This document shows, one piece after another, positions 1-8,672 of a stretch of DNA of 64,000 bases. The notes under the pieces are model-generated. The model did not search any database. It was not told the origin of the DNA and was given only the letters and a program-made list of their open reading frames with translations. The position numbers and the translations under genes were made by a program. Positions within the stretch are counted from its first letter, which is position 1; each line of letters begins with the position of its first letter. This stretch comes from CAVPKN01 sp963832835 (GTDB lineage Bacteria; Chlamydiota; Chlamydiia; Chlamydiales; JAAKFR01): positions 186,001-250,000 of the forward strand of contig CAWHVD010000001.1 in assembly GCA_963832835.1 (NCBI GenBank). The letters run 5' to 3'.

Positions 1-1781
1 ATGCATTGGGAAGGATAGTCTCCATTCATCACCCAGATGAAGCCACCGAACAAAAAGAGTACAATGTGTTAGGGCAACTCACCAAAGAGAGAGACCCAAT
101 CGGATACACCACGCAAAAAGACTATAATGTATATGGCCAAGTTACCACTATTTGTCATCCCGATGGCTCCAAAGAACATTTCACTTATAGCTCTACAGGC
201 ACCCTCAAATCCCATACCGATAAAAACGACTGCATAATCCTGTATACCTATGACATTTTCGATCACCCCATTGAATCAACTTACCTAGTAGATAATAAGA
301 TTCTAAAGAAAACCCAAGCCACCCATACCCCTTTTTGCAAACTCACGGACACAGACAGTGAAGGGAACACAACCCGCTACACATACGATTTTAGCGGCCG
401 GAAAACTACAGAGACAACAGACACCAAGAAAACCCATTTTATCTACGGCGCTTCCGGCCTCTTAGAACAAACAGATTGTGAGTATTTCCAACAAATCGAA
501 CATCACGACAAAGCGGGACATCTCATCTCCAAAGAGCTTATATCCGACACAATTCAATACCAAGAAAACTATGCCTATGACAAAGCCTCAAATCTTACCC
601 ATCGCATCACCTCGCATGGAGCCTTTGAAACCCTATACAATACACTTGGAAAACCCCTCTTAGAAACCAACCCCCTTGGCCACCAAACAGAGCATGCTTA
701 CCACTTCGCTGACCAATATCGTAAAATCACCACCGACGCCAAGCACATCCAAACCACCCGTAGCCACGACAACCGTGGCAGAGAGATCGCCTGCATTAAG
801 ACAAATCCCCAAGGAGACATTCTCGCAAAAAGTGAAAGCAGCTACGACTATAACGGCAATCTGATTGCACTGACCCAGTATATTTTCAATGGCCCAGACC
901 TCATCAAAACCATCATCCATCGATGGGAATATGGACCCATGGGAAGATTGGAATGCTTCATTGAAGCAGGTGAAAAGCAAACCCAACATCTTTACGATGA
1001 AAAAGGACGCCTCAAAACCACCATCAAACCCAGCGGCATCCAATTCCATCACGAATACGACCCCCTTGGCAGACTCTCTCGCTATTTTTCCTCTGACTTT
1101 GACTATCATTACACCTATGATCGCAATGACCACCTCCTTTGTGTCTATGATACTTTCACAAAATCCACCACAACCAGAACCTACAATCCCCTTGGGACCG
1201 TCTCACAAGAGATAATTGCCACGGAGCTTACCTTTTTCAATACTTTCGACCATCAAGGCAGACGAACAAAACTCACACTGCCCGATGCCTCAGAAATCGA
1301 TTACGCCTACCATGGAGCCTTCCTCCACAGTGTCACGCACAAAGGGAATACATTCACTTATCAAACAAGAGATTTAGAAGGCTGCCCACTCACATTAGAA
1401 CTCCCTGCAAAAATGGGTACCATCACCATCACAAGAGATAGTCTATCCCGTATTGCCATCTTTAGCTCTTCCTTCTATCATTCTCTTTTTCCCAAAAATG
1501 CATACGACCCCATTGGCAACCTTTTGTACTACCAATATGAAGATCCCCTTGGCAGTATCAAGTGCAGTTACTCCTACGACCAGCTCAACCAACTCATCTC
1601 AGAAGATGGGCATACCTACCTCTTCGATTCCATTCACAACCGCCTCGAAAAAGATAACGCTCCCCACACAGTCAACAATCTCTGCCAAATTCTTCACGAT
1701 GGAAACACAAATTATGAATACGACCTCGACGGCAATCTCACCTCTGATGGCCAATGGCGCTATACCTACGATACCCAAGAT
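1..1781 (+). CDS. Rhs/YD-repeat protein, exon 1 (5' partial, split by group II intron)
   Basis: This is the amino-terminal and middle part of an Rhs-family protein whose start lies before the window: the frame is open to base 3 with no start of its own. It is a chain of tyrosine-aspartate (YD) repeats such as YTYDFSGR, YDKASNL, YDEKGRL, YDPLGRLSR and YEYDLDGNL. Rhs YD repeats form a beta-cocoon that encapsulates a C-terminal toxin or effector domain. The frame reads up to TYDTQD at 1781, exactly where the intron begins with GTGCG. The continuation RLTALENG starts at 3919, giving the very typical Rhs string YDTQDRLTAL across the junction. Without splicing the protein would end about 29 residues into the intron. 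Family assignment is secure; delivery route and target are unknown. Confidence 0.88.
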
Positions 1782-2329
1782 GTGCGACACGAGGTCGCAC
1801 AGATTCTTGTTGTTGCAAAACAACAACCACAAATTCTGCTTTGTGACTCTACCGGGAGGTGCGTCTGAAGTAATTCAGGGGTGCTAAGCTCTCGGGACAA
1901 TGTAGCCCTTATCCTAGCACTATGGATAAGAGGAGCTAGAGAGGAAGTATGGCTAACAAAAGTAAATCACTATAAGCATCGTTAGGTCGAAGAAGCCAAA
2001 AGTGCTGATAGGCTTTAACCAAAATGGTACGCAGTCAGGAGATTCGATTGTCTAGTTCGAGTCCGCAGATGAAGAACTGCCGGTGTAGTAGGTGGAGCCT
2101 AACCTTCCATATAGAATCTGTGCGGAACGTGGTAAACCCGTAAACCTCCTACGAGGGAAATCTTTCCGCAAGGAAAGACGACAGGCATGCGGGTAATGAT
2201 GATGGAGAAAGCTAACGCCCTTTTGTAATGAGAGGGATAAAGGATTATTCCTTGCGCGAAAGCGAGCAGACTTCCATCAGGTGCTTGATCACGAGAAATT
2301 TGTAAGATGGAGCCACAAAGGCAAAGTGT

Positions 2330-3778
2330 ATGATGACAGCTCAAACTGTTGACGCGAATCCTTACAGGAAAATCTACTGGGATACAATCAATTGGTCCCA
2401 AGTAGAAGAAACTGTGCGAAGATTACAAACACGTATCGTGAAGGCTCTTAAGAATAATGCATTTCGACAAGTCAAAAACTTACAAAGGCTTTTGACCAAA
2501 TCCCTATCAGCCAGACTGCATGCAGTTAGGCGAGTAACCACAAATAAAGGACATAAAACACCTGGAGTTGATGGCATTATATGGACAACTCCGGAGCAGA
2601 AGATTCAAGCCGTCCATGATTTAGAACAGGATATTAAGATATTACCACTCAGGCGGATCTATATCCCGAAGAAGAATGGAAAAATGCGCCCTATCAGCAT
2701 ACCATCAATGCTCAACAGAGCAAGCCAAGCTTGTCACCTATTAGCATTAGATCCAGTTGCAGAAACACGCGCGGATGAACATTCCTATGGTTTCCGAGTT
2801 AAAAGGAGCGCACAAGACGCTATTGGATATATATTTCATATCCTACGTCGCAAAGGCTCTCCACAATGGATCTTGGAAGCAGATATAAAATCATGTTTCG
2901 ATGAAATAGACCACAATTGGCTTAAAGAAAATGTCCCTATGGACAAGTTTATACTCCAAAAGTGGCTGAAAGCAGGGTTTATGGAAGGGAAGAGACTCTT
3001 CCCCACTAAAGGAGGTACTCCTCAGGGAGGTATCGCGTCACCAACGCTTGCCAACCTAACCCTTGATGGTCTTGAAAAGATGCTAAAGGAGAGATTCGGG
3101 GACAAACCCGGACATAAGAATCGCAAGATGGTACATCTTTGCAGATATGCCGATGACTTCATAGTCACCGGCAAAAGCAAAGACCTGCTTCAAGAAGAAG
3201 TCCTACCGGCCATCAAATACTTCTTAGCAGAGCGAGGACTTCAAATCTCCGAAGAGAAGACCCGAATTACCCATATCAACGAAGGGTTTGATTTTCTTGG
3301 TCAAAATACACGCAAGTATGGGGAAAAGTTACTAACAACTCCCTCCAAGAAATCACAATCAAGCTTAAAGGAGAAGTTGAGAGCAACGATAAAACGCCAC
3401 CGAAGAGAAGCACCAAAGCTCATTAAGAAGATCAATCCGATCATCAGGGGCTGGTGCAACTACCATCGATATATCGTCAGCAGAAAGGTATTCGAAAAGG
3501 TCGACCATTATGTCTTCATATTGCTGTGGAAATGGGCAAGGCAGCAACATCCCAACAAAAGCAAACGATGGATAACAAAAAGATACTTCCATGTTAGCAA
3601 AAAATGGGTGTTTGCCACAAAGACAAAGCAAGGAAAAGTCAGAGAACAATATCTTGCTTCCTCAACACAGATTAGGCGCCACACTCTTATCAGGGGAAAA
3701 GCAAATCCCTATGATGAAGAATGGACTACCTATTTTGAGAAAAGGGCACAAAGGAAAAGTGTCCCATGTGCTGTTTAG
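2330..3778 (+). CDS. ltrA: Group II intron reverse transcriptase/maturase
   Basis: 482-residue intron-encoded protein. The N-terminus carries the group II RT N-terminal domain (INWSQVEETVRRLQTR). The reverse transcriptase follows, with the catalytic motif YADD in CRYADDFIVTG and upstream motifs FDEIDHNWL and GTPQGGIASP. The maturase (GIIM/domain X) region contains IIRGWCNYHRY. The protein ends shortly after ANPYDEEWTTYFEKRAQRK. No CxxC/HNH endonuclease domain follows, so it is an endonuclease-lacking form or has lost that domain. It promotes splicing of the intron and its retrohoming into DNA. No frameshift or stop is seen, so it is probably functional. Confidence 0.95.
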   Translation: MMTAQTVDANPYRKIYWDTINWSQVEETVRRLQTRIVKALKNNAFRQVKNLQRLLTKSLSARLHAVRRVTTNKGHKTPGVDGIIWTTPEQKIQAVHDLEQDIKILPLRRIYIPKKNGKMRPISIPSMLNRASQACHLLALDPVAETRADEHSYGFRVKRSAQDAIGYIFHILRRKGSPQWILEADIKSCFDEIDHNWLKENVPMDKFILQKWLKAGFMEGKRLFPTKGGTPQGGIASPTLANLTLDGLEKMLKERFGDKPGHKNRKMVHLCRYADDFIVTGKSKDLLQEEVLPAIKYFLAERGLQISEEKTRITHINEGFDFLGQNTRKYGEKLLTTPSKKSQSSLKEKLRATIKRHRREAPKLIKKINPIIRGWCNYHRYIVSRKVFEKVDHYVFILLWKWARQQHPNKSKRWITKRYFHVSKKWVFATKTKQGKVREQYLASSTQIRRHTLIRGKANPYDEEWTTYFEKRAQRKSVPCAV

Positions 3779-3843
3779 AAGAGGAATGGGACACCGAAAT
3801 CATTGAAAAGCCGGATTCTATAAAAGGGGTCTTACAAGTGCTT

Positions 3844-3877
3844 GAGCCGAATGCGGGGAAACTCGCACGTTCGGTTC
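3844..3877 (+). ncRNA. Group II intron domain V catalytic hairpin
   Basis: 34-nt hairpin with arms GAGCCGAATGCG... and ...CGCACGTTCGGTTC. It includes the AGC catalytic triad in the 5' strand and a GAAA-like terminal loop. It lies 65 nt downstream of the maturase stop codon and about 40 nt before the 3' splice site, as expected for domain V. Confidence 0.85.
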
Positions 3878-3918
3878 TTAGGGGAGGGAGCCACGGTAAC
3901 GTGGCTTTCTTACCCGAA

Positions 3919-5232
3919 CGCCTAACTGCCCTTGAAAATGGCAAAACTCGCATTACATATACCTACGATCCCTTTCATAGACGCCTTTCCAAAACAGTAT
4001 TTACAAACGGCAAACGCCATTATGAACGTTATCTTTGGGATGGCGACAACGAAATTGGTGCAGTCGATGAGAACGGAAAAATCATCCAACTCAGAGCATT
4101 AGGGGAGGGACTTGGAGCAGAAATTGGAGCCGCTGTTCTTTATGAGCTCAACGGCAAAACCTATGTCCCCATCCACGATCACAACGGTAATGTAGCTGTT
4201 TTAATCGATATCAAAACCGAGCAGCCCGTAGAAACTTACCGATATACTGCATTTGGAGAAGAATTAACTTCTGCCAAACTATCTCCCTGGCGCTTTTCTT
4301 CCAAACGCATTGAAGAAGAAAGGGGACTTATCTTCTTTGGGCGCAGGTATTATCTTCCTACGTTAGGACGTTGGATCACTCAAGACCCCCAAGGCTTTGA
4401 TGATGGCCCCAATCTCTATGCATACCTCAGTAATTGCCCCCTAATCCGCATCGACCCTTATGGCCTCATGGGTTACGACAACTGGTGGTCTCCGCACGAC
4501 GATTACACAGGGCTCACTCGCAGAGCTATAGGGAACCTTTTTGGGGTTGGCCTTCCAAAAGATTACAGCAGTTTTGAAAATTCTCTTAGCAACAAATCCC
4601 GCACATATAGCCTTCATGATTTTGGATTCAACTTTTCAGAACCACCCATAGGAGCCTACCTTTTTGGCAATGGCGTAGGTAATACGTTTGATGACTTAGG
4701 AGAAAAAGCCCACCGCCTCTCTACCTATACAGGTTACAATACACGGGGTGTTTATAACGCGACCCATGGCCTTCCTATCGATACCCATGAAGCCTTTGCG
4801 AATCTGAACAGCCATGCGATGACTCCTCCCGTTTATTTGTATCATCAGGAGTGGAATCGTTACTTTGACAATGACACAACAGGAGCGCCCTTGTGGCAAG
4901 GATGTCATAGTCAATCAACCGCTCAAGTAAGGAATGCTTTGGAGGATTATCCCAAGGATAGACGTAATCGAATCATTGTCGCAGCTTTTGCTCCATTTGC
5001 TTATATTTCTAAGGACTTATGCATGCAAGTGAATCATTACGTGTGTCCTTCAGATAGCATTCCCTACATAGATAGAGATGGTAAGCGTGCCTGTGAAGAT
5101 ACCATTATTTATGTCCCTAAGATGCCAAATTGTAGACAATCGTGTCATGAATTTTTAAATCCGATTTATTTACCTTATCTTAAAGACGAAATTGCAAATT
5201 ATCAGAAATTATTAAAAAACTATGCTTACTAA
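3919..5232 (+). CDS. Rhs protein exon 2 with DUF687-like C-terminal domain
   Basis: Continues the Rhs protein after the intron, in frame from RLTALENG. It holds the last YD repeats and the hallmark Rhs core end: RYYLPTLGRWITQDP, then LYAYLSNCPLIRIDPYGL near 4470. Past this boundary lies a variable tip of about 250 residues. The tip contains GVYNATHG (about 4750) and WQGCHSQSTAQVRNALEDYP (about 4900), the signature pair I recall from the chlamydial DUF687 family; CHSQS resembles a lipase nucleophile elbow. I infer that a DUF687-type hydrolase-like domain is the Rhs cargo. It overlaps the next gene by 11 nt, as toxin-immunity pairs often do. An ATG at 3766 inside the intron also opens this frame, but I consider it incidental. 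Confidence 0.82.
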   Translation, partial: RLTALENGKTRITYTYDPFHRRLSKTVFTNGKRHYERYLWDGDNEIGAVDENGKIIQLRALGEGLGAEIGAAVLYELNGKTYVPIHDHNGNVAVLIDIKTEQPVETYRYTAFGEELTSAKLSPWRFSSKRIEEERGLIFFGRRYYLPTLGRWITQDPQGFDDGPNLYAYLSNCPLIRIDPYGLMGYDNWWSPHDDYTGLTRRAIGNLFGVGLPKDYSSFENSLSNKSRTYSLHDFGFNFSEPPIGAYLFGNGVGNTFDDLGEKAHRLSTYTGYNTRGVYNATHGLPIDTHEAFANLNSHAMTPPVYLYHQEWNRYFDNDTTGAPLWQGCHSQSTAQVRNALEDYPKDRRNRIIVAAFAPFAYISKDLCMQVNHYVCPSDSIPYIDRDGKRACEDTIIYVPKMPNCRQSCHEFLNPIYLPYLKDEIANYQKLLKNYAY

Positions 5233-5812
5233 CTATTTATTTTTAATTTTATGTTTGTTTAATAGCTGTTCATTTCCAGAACCCTCTAAAAAATTAACTT
5301 CGGCAGAAATATTTAAAAAAGAAAGGGATAAGAGAGTCTATTCCTCATTAAGGAAATTTAAACGTTCAATGGAGGCTAAAGGATATTGGGCAGCCGGAAT
5401 AGGGGAAGGCATCGATCATAGTACAGAAAAACAAAATTATTTGGGCGTAACTTTTGATATTGAAAATTTGCCTGATGTAGATTTTGCTCGAAAAGTTGAA
5501 ATAGAAGCCGTGCAAGAATTTCTATGCTATATCAACGCAGAAGAGGGAATACAAGATTATGTTGCAGAGTACCCTTATCCTTTAAAATTTCTTCGGATAT
5601 CTTTTATAAGTCGACATCCTGAAAAAGGTCTATTTTCTGTAGCAAATTTCCAAGATGAAATATATTACAATCAAGATAATCCGATAGGGCCCTTAATAGA
5701 AATACACAGTGAATCGTACGAGGACGCTGTCCGGATTTTAGAGCGACAGCAACAATCATGTCCAGTGGATTCGGTTGCTTTACCATACACCAGCACACAT
5801 CAGAGCACATAG
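5222..5812 (+). CDS. Small putative lipoprotein downstream of Rhs tip (possible immunity partner)
   Basis: 196 residues. The N-terminus is a short hydrophobic signal (LTNYLFLILCLFNSCS) with a lipobox-like LFNSC, suggesting a lipid-anchored envelope protein. The body is hydrophilic with no family I recognise. Its start overlaps the Rhs 3' end by 11 nt, so the two are translationally linked. By position it could be the cognate immunity or partner protein. The last 15-20 residues run into a region carrying a copied fragment of the NAD(P)HX repair gene, so the original C-terminus may have been replaced. Function is inferred from position only. Confidence 0.6.
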   Translation: MLTNYLFLILCLFNSCSFPEPSKKLTSAEIFKKERDKRVYSSLRKFKRSMEAKGYWAAGIGEGIDHSTEKQNYLGVTFDIENLPDVDFARKVEIEAVQEFLCYINAEEGIQDYVAEYPYPLKFLRISFISRHPEKGLFSVANFQDEIYYNQDNPIGPLIEIHSESYEDAVRILERQQQSCPVDSVALPYTSTHQST

Positions 5813-5935
5813 CAATAGTCCCAGCACCGGCTCGCAAGGCAGCAAAGCTGGACATGACAGGCGCTCCGGGCATCCCCAAAGAGCCTCCAAGCCCTACAAC
5901 ATATCCAGCCTCATATTTGTGATGTGTACTGCAGT
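5810..5935 (-). pseudogene. Duplicated internal fragment of NAD(P)H-hydrate repair gene
   Basis: Bases 5824-5919 match 9367-9462 inside the full-length NAD(P)HX gene over 96 bases with only two mismatches, and weaker similarity extends a little on each side. On the minus strand it encodes the LGMPGAPVMSSFAALRAGAG segment found in the intact enzyme. It has no start, and both neighbouring genes end inside or at it. It is a partial copy left by recombination, not a gene. Confidence 0.85.
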
Positions 5936-6513
5936 TGATAGAACTGATAAAGCCGAAGAGCTGCTGTCAGAAGGACCAAGAAACTGAATAAAATGGCAAG
6001 AAATGAGAAAAAGCTTGGCAGACAAATCATCAATCCAAAGAACACGAAAGCTTCTCCCCTTTCAATCAATCCTGGGCTATAATAAAAGCTTTTACTACTT
6101 GTTTTCTCTGAAAAAATGCCGACGATAAGAAACGAGGTGACACAAATCAACATAGCCCCCAGCATCAGAAGTGAAAGGAATGCTTTATCTAAATGCACTT
6201 CGTACAAACCAATCACTACAGCCAATTCGACAATTCGGTCACTGATAATGTCTAAGGCACATCCAAAATGCGAAGTTTGCCCATTAAAGCGTGCCAAGGT
6301 CCCATCTAACGTATCGATGTAACCGGATAGAAAAAGTAAAGATAGACCACTCCAAGGTTTGTCAAAGCCAATGGCCACAGCACTCGCTATACCCAGTATG
6401 CATCCGATGATCGTGAGATGAGATGGGGATAAAAAAGACCATTTCTTCATTCTTGCTGCCACAGGATTTACAAAGAAGCATTGGTAATAACGCCTTAGGT
6501 ACTTTTCAAGCAT
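5911..6513 (-). CDS. CDP-alcohol phosphatidyltransferase family protein
   Basis: 200-residue polytopic membrane enzyme of the CDP-alcohol phosphatidyltransferase family, which moves a phosphatidyl group from CDP-diacylglycerol to an alcohol in phospholipid synthesis. The signature D-G-x2-A-R-x8-G-x3-D-x3-D is present: DTLDGTLARFNG...HFGCALDIISD. Several hydrophobic helices follow. The alcohol (glycerol phosphate, serine, inositol phosphate) cannot be read from sequence. The stop codon abuts the start of the reductase gene upstream (6514), so the two are co-transcribed. The last 8-9 residues (around LQYTSQI) are encoded by the duplicated NAD(P)HX fragment, so the native tail was probably replaced. 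Confidence 0.85.
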   Translation of the reverse strand: MLEKYLRRYYQCFFVNPVAARMKKWSFLSPSHLTIIGCILGIASAVAIGFDKPWSGLSLLFLSGYIDTLDGTLARFNGQTSHFGCALDIISDRIVELAVVIGLYEVHLDKAFLSLLMLGAMLICVTSFLIVGIFSEKTSSKSFYYSPGLIERGEAFVFFGLMICLPSFFSFLAILFSFLVLLTAALRLYQFYQLQYTSQI

Positions 6514-8649
6514 TTATTTTTCTTTTTTCGAGATGATTTTTTTTATTAAGAAAGTAGATAAAGCCAATATTGTTATAACAATCAAAGAAATAATGATTTG
6601 GACATTAAAGATAGAGGAAAATGAAATAGGCTTCTCATCTGCCAAGACAGCTCCAATTCCTGCTCCAGCTTGTGTATAAGCATAGCTTCCTGGAATAATG
6701 CCGACAAAAGTCGTCCATAGAAATGTCAAGAACTCCACTTCAAAAAAACCAGCAGCGATATTGACAAGCCAGAAAGGAAAGAGGGGAACAAGTCTTAAGA
6801 AAAGCAAGTAACTCCATGCATTTTTTTGAAAACCTCTAATCATCTTTTTCATGGCTGGGCCGGCCATGTGTTTGAACATTTCAATGCAGAATGCACGAAC
6901 GGCTAAAAAGAGTGCAGAGGCTCCCAATGTAGCCCCTACTAAGACATAAAACGTACCCCAAGGGACATGAAAAAGAAAACCACCTGCCATGCTTAAAAAG
7001 GCTCCCCCCGGGAGAAGAATGGCAGTCGATATGGCGTATATTAAGATATATAGAATAGGCGATAAGACCGGATGCCTATCCACATAACCTTGCAAGAGGC
7101 TATAATTTTGCTTTAATGCATCGAGGGTTAAATACTTATGAATGCCCAAAGAATAGGATGCGATCATGAGCATCAAAATAATCAAAAAAGGCAGCAAGCG
7201 TTTCCATGAAACACCTTTTAAAGGATTTTTCAGCCAAGGTAAAAACGTTTGCGTCAGCCAGAGATCAGCGGCTTTGCGAATTGCCAAATTATAGATTGGA
7301 TAAGGGTGGATCAAAGATGCCAGTTTGCGCAGGGGAATTTTTTCCTTAGCTGCCAGGGATAACTCTGGGATCATCTCTCCCGCTCTTGAACCTACGATAC
7401 TGGCACCCAGAATCTGGCTACTCATTTTTTTTGTAACGACCTTTACAAAGCCATCTGTTTTATCGGCAGTGATCGCACGGTCATTTTCAGCAAGAGGAAC
7501 ATGATAGACGGAAATTTTATTGTTGCCATACAGCTCTTCCGCCTCCGTTTCGAGCAAGCCAAAGCTTGCTACTTCAGGATCAGTAAAAGTGACCCTTGGC
7601 ATCGCTTGGGTCTCCCTTTTCATTTTGATAGGCAAAAGAAGAGAAGTTAAAACCTTTCTAGCTTGGTTTTCGGCGGCATGAGTAAACCGGGGTCCGCCCT
7701 TAACTACATCACCAATAGCCCATATATGTTTTTGGGAAGTTCTTCCAAATTTATCGACTGCAATACCTTTTTCAGAAAAATTTACACCTGCTGTCTCAAG
7801 ATGGAGTAAGTCAATGTTGGGTTTTCTCCCAATTGCTACAAGCAGTGCATCGGAAGATATCTCTTTTTGCTCTTTCTGAGATTGGATGGTTACCATAAAT
7901 TTATTATTTGAAAACTGAACTGATTTTGTCTCACAAGCTAAACATAGCTCAATTCCTTCATTTAAAAAGGTTTTTGCGATTAACTCCTGAGCTTCAGGTT
8001 CTTCTTTATTTATTAGACAAGAATGACGATGAATTTGAGTCACTTTTGCGCCCAGACGAGAGAAAGCCTGAGCCATCTCACAACCGATAGGACCTCCTCC
8101 AATAATACAAAGACGTTTAGGCACTTCTTTAAGGTCGAAGATTGTCTCGTTTGTTAAATAGGGGGTCTTAGAAAGCCCTTCAATATTTGGAATGAGAGGT
8201 GATGATCCAGTCGCGATGATAATATTCTCACCATGGATTTCATGGGTAATGCCATCCGTTTCTGTGACAAGAACTCGATGTGAATCAAGAAAACTTGCAG
8301 TTCCAGTAAGCGTCTCAACACCTTTTTCCTTGAGAGCAAGGGGTTCCTCTAATGAACGCACTGAAGTAACAATTTTTCTTATCCGCTCAAAGACATTTTT
8401 CGTGTCGGTATAAAAAGAGACTCCCTCTAATCCAAAATCTTTTGCTTTTGCAATCGCATGTGCGACTTCTGCAGAGGCAATTAATGACTTGCTTGGAATG
8501 CATCCAAAGTTAGTACAATCTCCACCATATGTACCCTTTTCAATCAGTAAGACTTTCTTACCAGCTTTGGCGGCACCGATGGCGACAACAAGGCCACCTG
8601 ATCCAGCTCCTATTACTACAATTTGATAGTGATGTTTTGTATTGATCAT
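6514..8649 (-). CDS. Fused FAD disulfide reductase and TVP38/TMEM64 (VTT) membrane protein
   Basis: 711 residues in two parts. Residues 1 to about 460 are a class I pyridine nucleotide-disulfide oxidoreductase (mercuric reductase/lipoamide dehydrogenase type). They contain the FAD loop VVIGAGSGG, the redox pair C45/C50 in GGDCTNFGCIPSK, a second GxGxxG at CIIGGGPIGCE, the FAD motif WAIGDV, and a dimerisation domain. From about residue 490 there is a membrane domain of about five helices with the VTT signature LLPGGAFLSMAGGFLF...GATLGASALFL. The fusion suggests the reductase is tethered to the inner membrane. The active-site HxxxxE is replaced by a HPYPIYN-type end, closer to mercuric-reductase-like orphans. 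Substrate unknown. Confidence 0.88.
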   Translation of the reverse strand: MINTKHHYQIVVIGAGSGGLVVAIGAAKAGKKVLLIEKGTYGGDCTNFGCIPSKSLIASAEVAHAIAKAKDFGLEGVSFYTDTKNVFERIRKIVTSVRSLEEPLALKEKGVETLTGTASFLDSHRVLVTETDGITHEIHGENIIIATGSSPLIPNIEGLSKTPYLTNETIFDLKEVPKRLCIIGGGPIGCEMAQAFSRLGAKVTQIHRHSCLINKEEPEAQELIAKTFLNEGIELCLACETKSVQFSNNKFMVTIQSQKEQKEISSDALLVAIGRKPNIDLLHLETAGVNFSEKGIAVDKFGRTSQKHIWAIGDVVKGGPRFTHAAENQARKVLTSLLLPIKMKRETQAMPRVTFTDPEVASFGLLETEAEELYGNNKISVYHVPLAENDRAITADKTDGFVKVVTKKMSSQILGASIVGSRAGEMIPELSLAAKEKIPLRKLASLIHPYPIYNLAIRKAADLWLTQTFLPWLKNPLKGVSWKRLLPFLIILMLMIASYSLGIHKYLTLDALKQNYSLLQGYVDRHPVLSPILYILIYAISTAILLPGGAFLSMAGGFLFHVPWGTFYVLVGATLGASALFLAVRAFCIEMFKHMAGPAMKKMIRGFQKNAWSYLLFLRLVPLFPFWLVNIAAGFFEVEFLTFLWTTFVGIIPGSYAYTQAGAGIGAVLADEKPISFSSIFNVQIIISLIVITILALSTFLIKKIISKKEK

Positions 8650-8672
8650 TCGTTATATTCAGCCAATTTTGG

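Larger units (their letters stand above)
1782..3918 (+). mobile_element. Group II intron with maturase ORF, inserted in the Rhs gene
   Basis: A full-length group II intron of about 2.1 kb. The 5' end is GTGCGAC, matching the GUGYG consensus. A domain V hairpin is visible at 3844-3877 (GAGCCG...CGGTTC with a GAAA-type loop), followed by a domain VI-like hairpin (GCCACG-GTAA-CGTGGC) ending near TTACCC. The 5' ribozyme portion is 1782-2329 and the maturase gene sits in the domain IV position. Taking the intron as 1782-3918 rejoins the flanking Rhs codons exactly (GAT/CGC). The 3' boundary could be shifted by 3 nt to 3915, which also keeps frame. Orientation is the same as the host gene, as needed for splicing from its mRNA. 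Confidence 0.88.

Noticed and set aside
3766..3918. ATG inside the intron opening the exon 2 frame
   Set aside because: It overlaps the maturase 3' end and domains V/VI; splicing explains the frame better.
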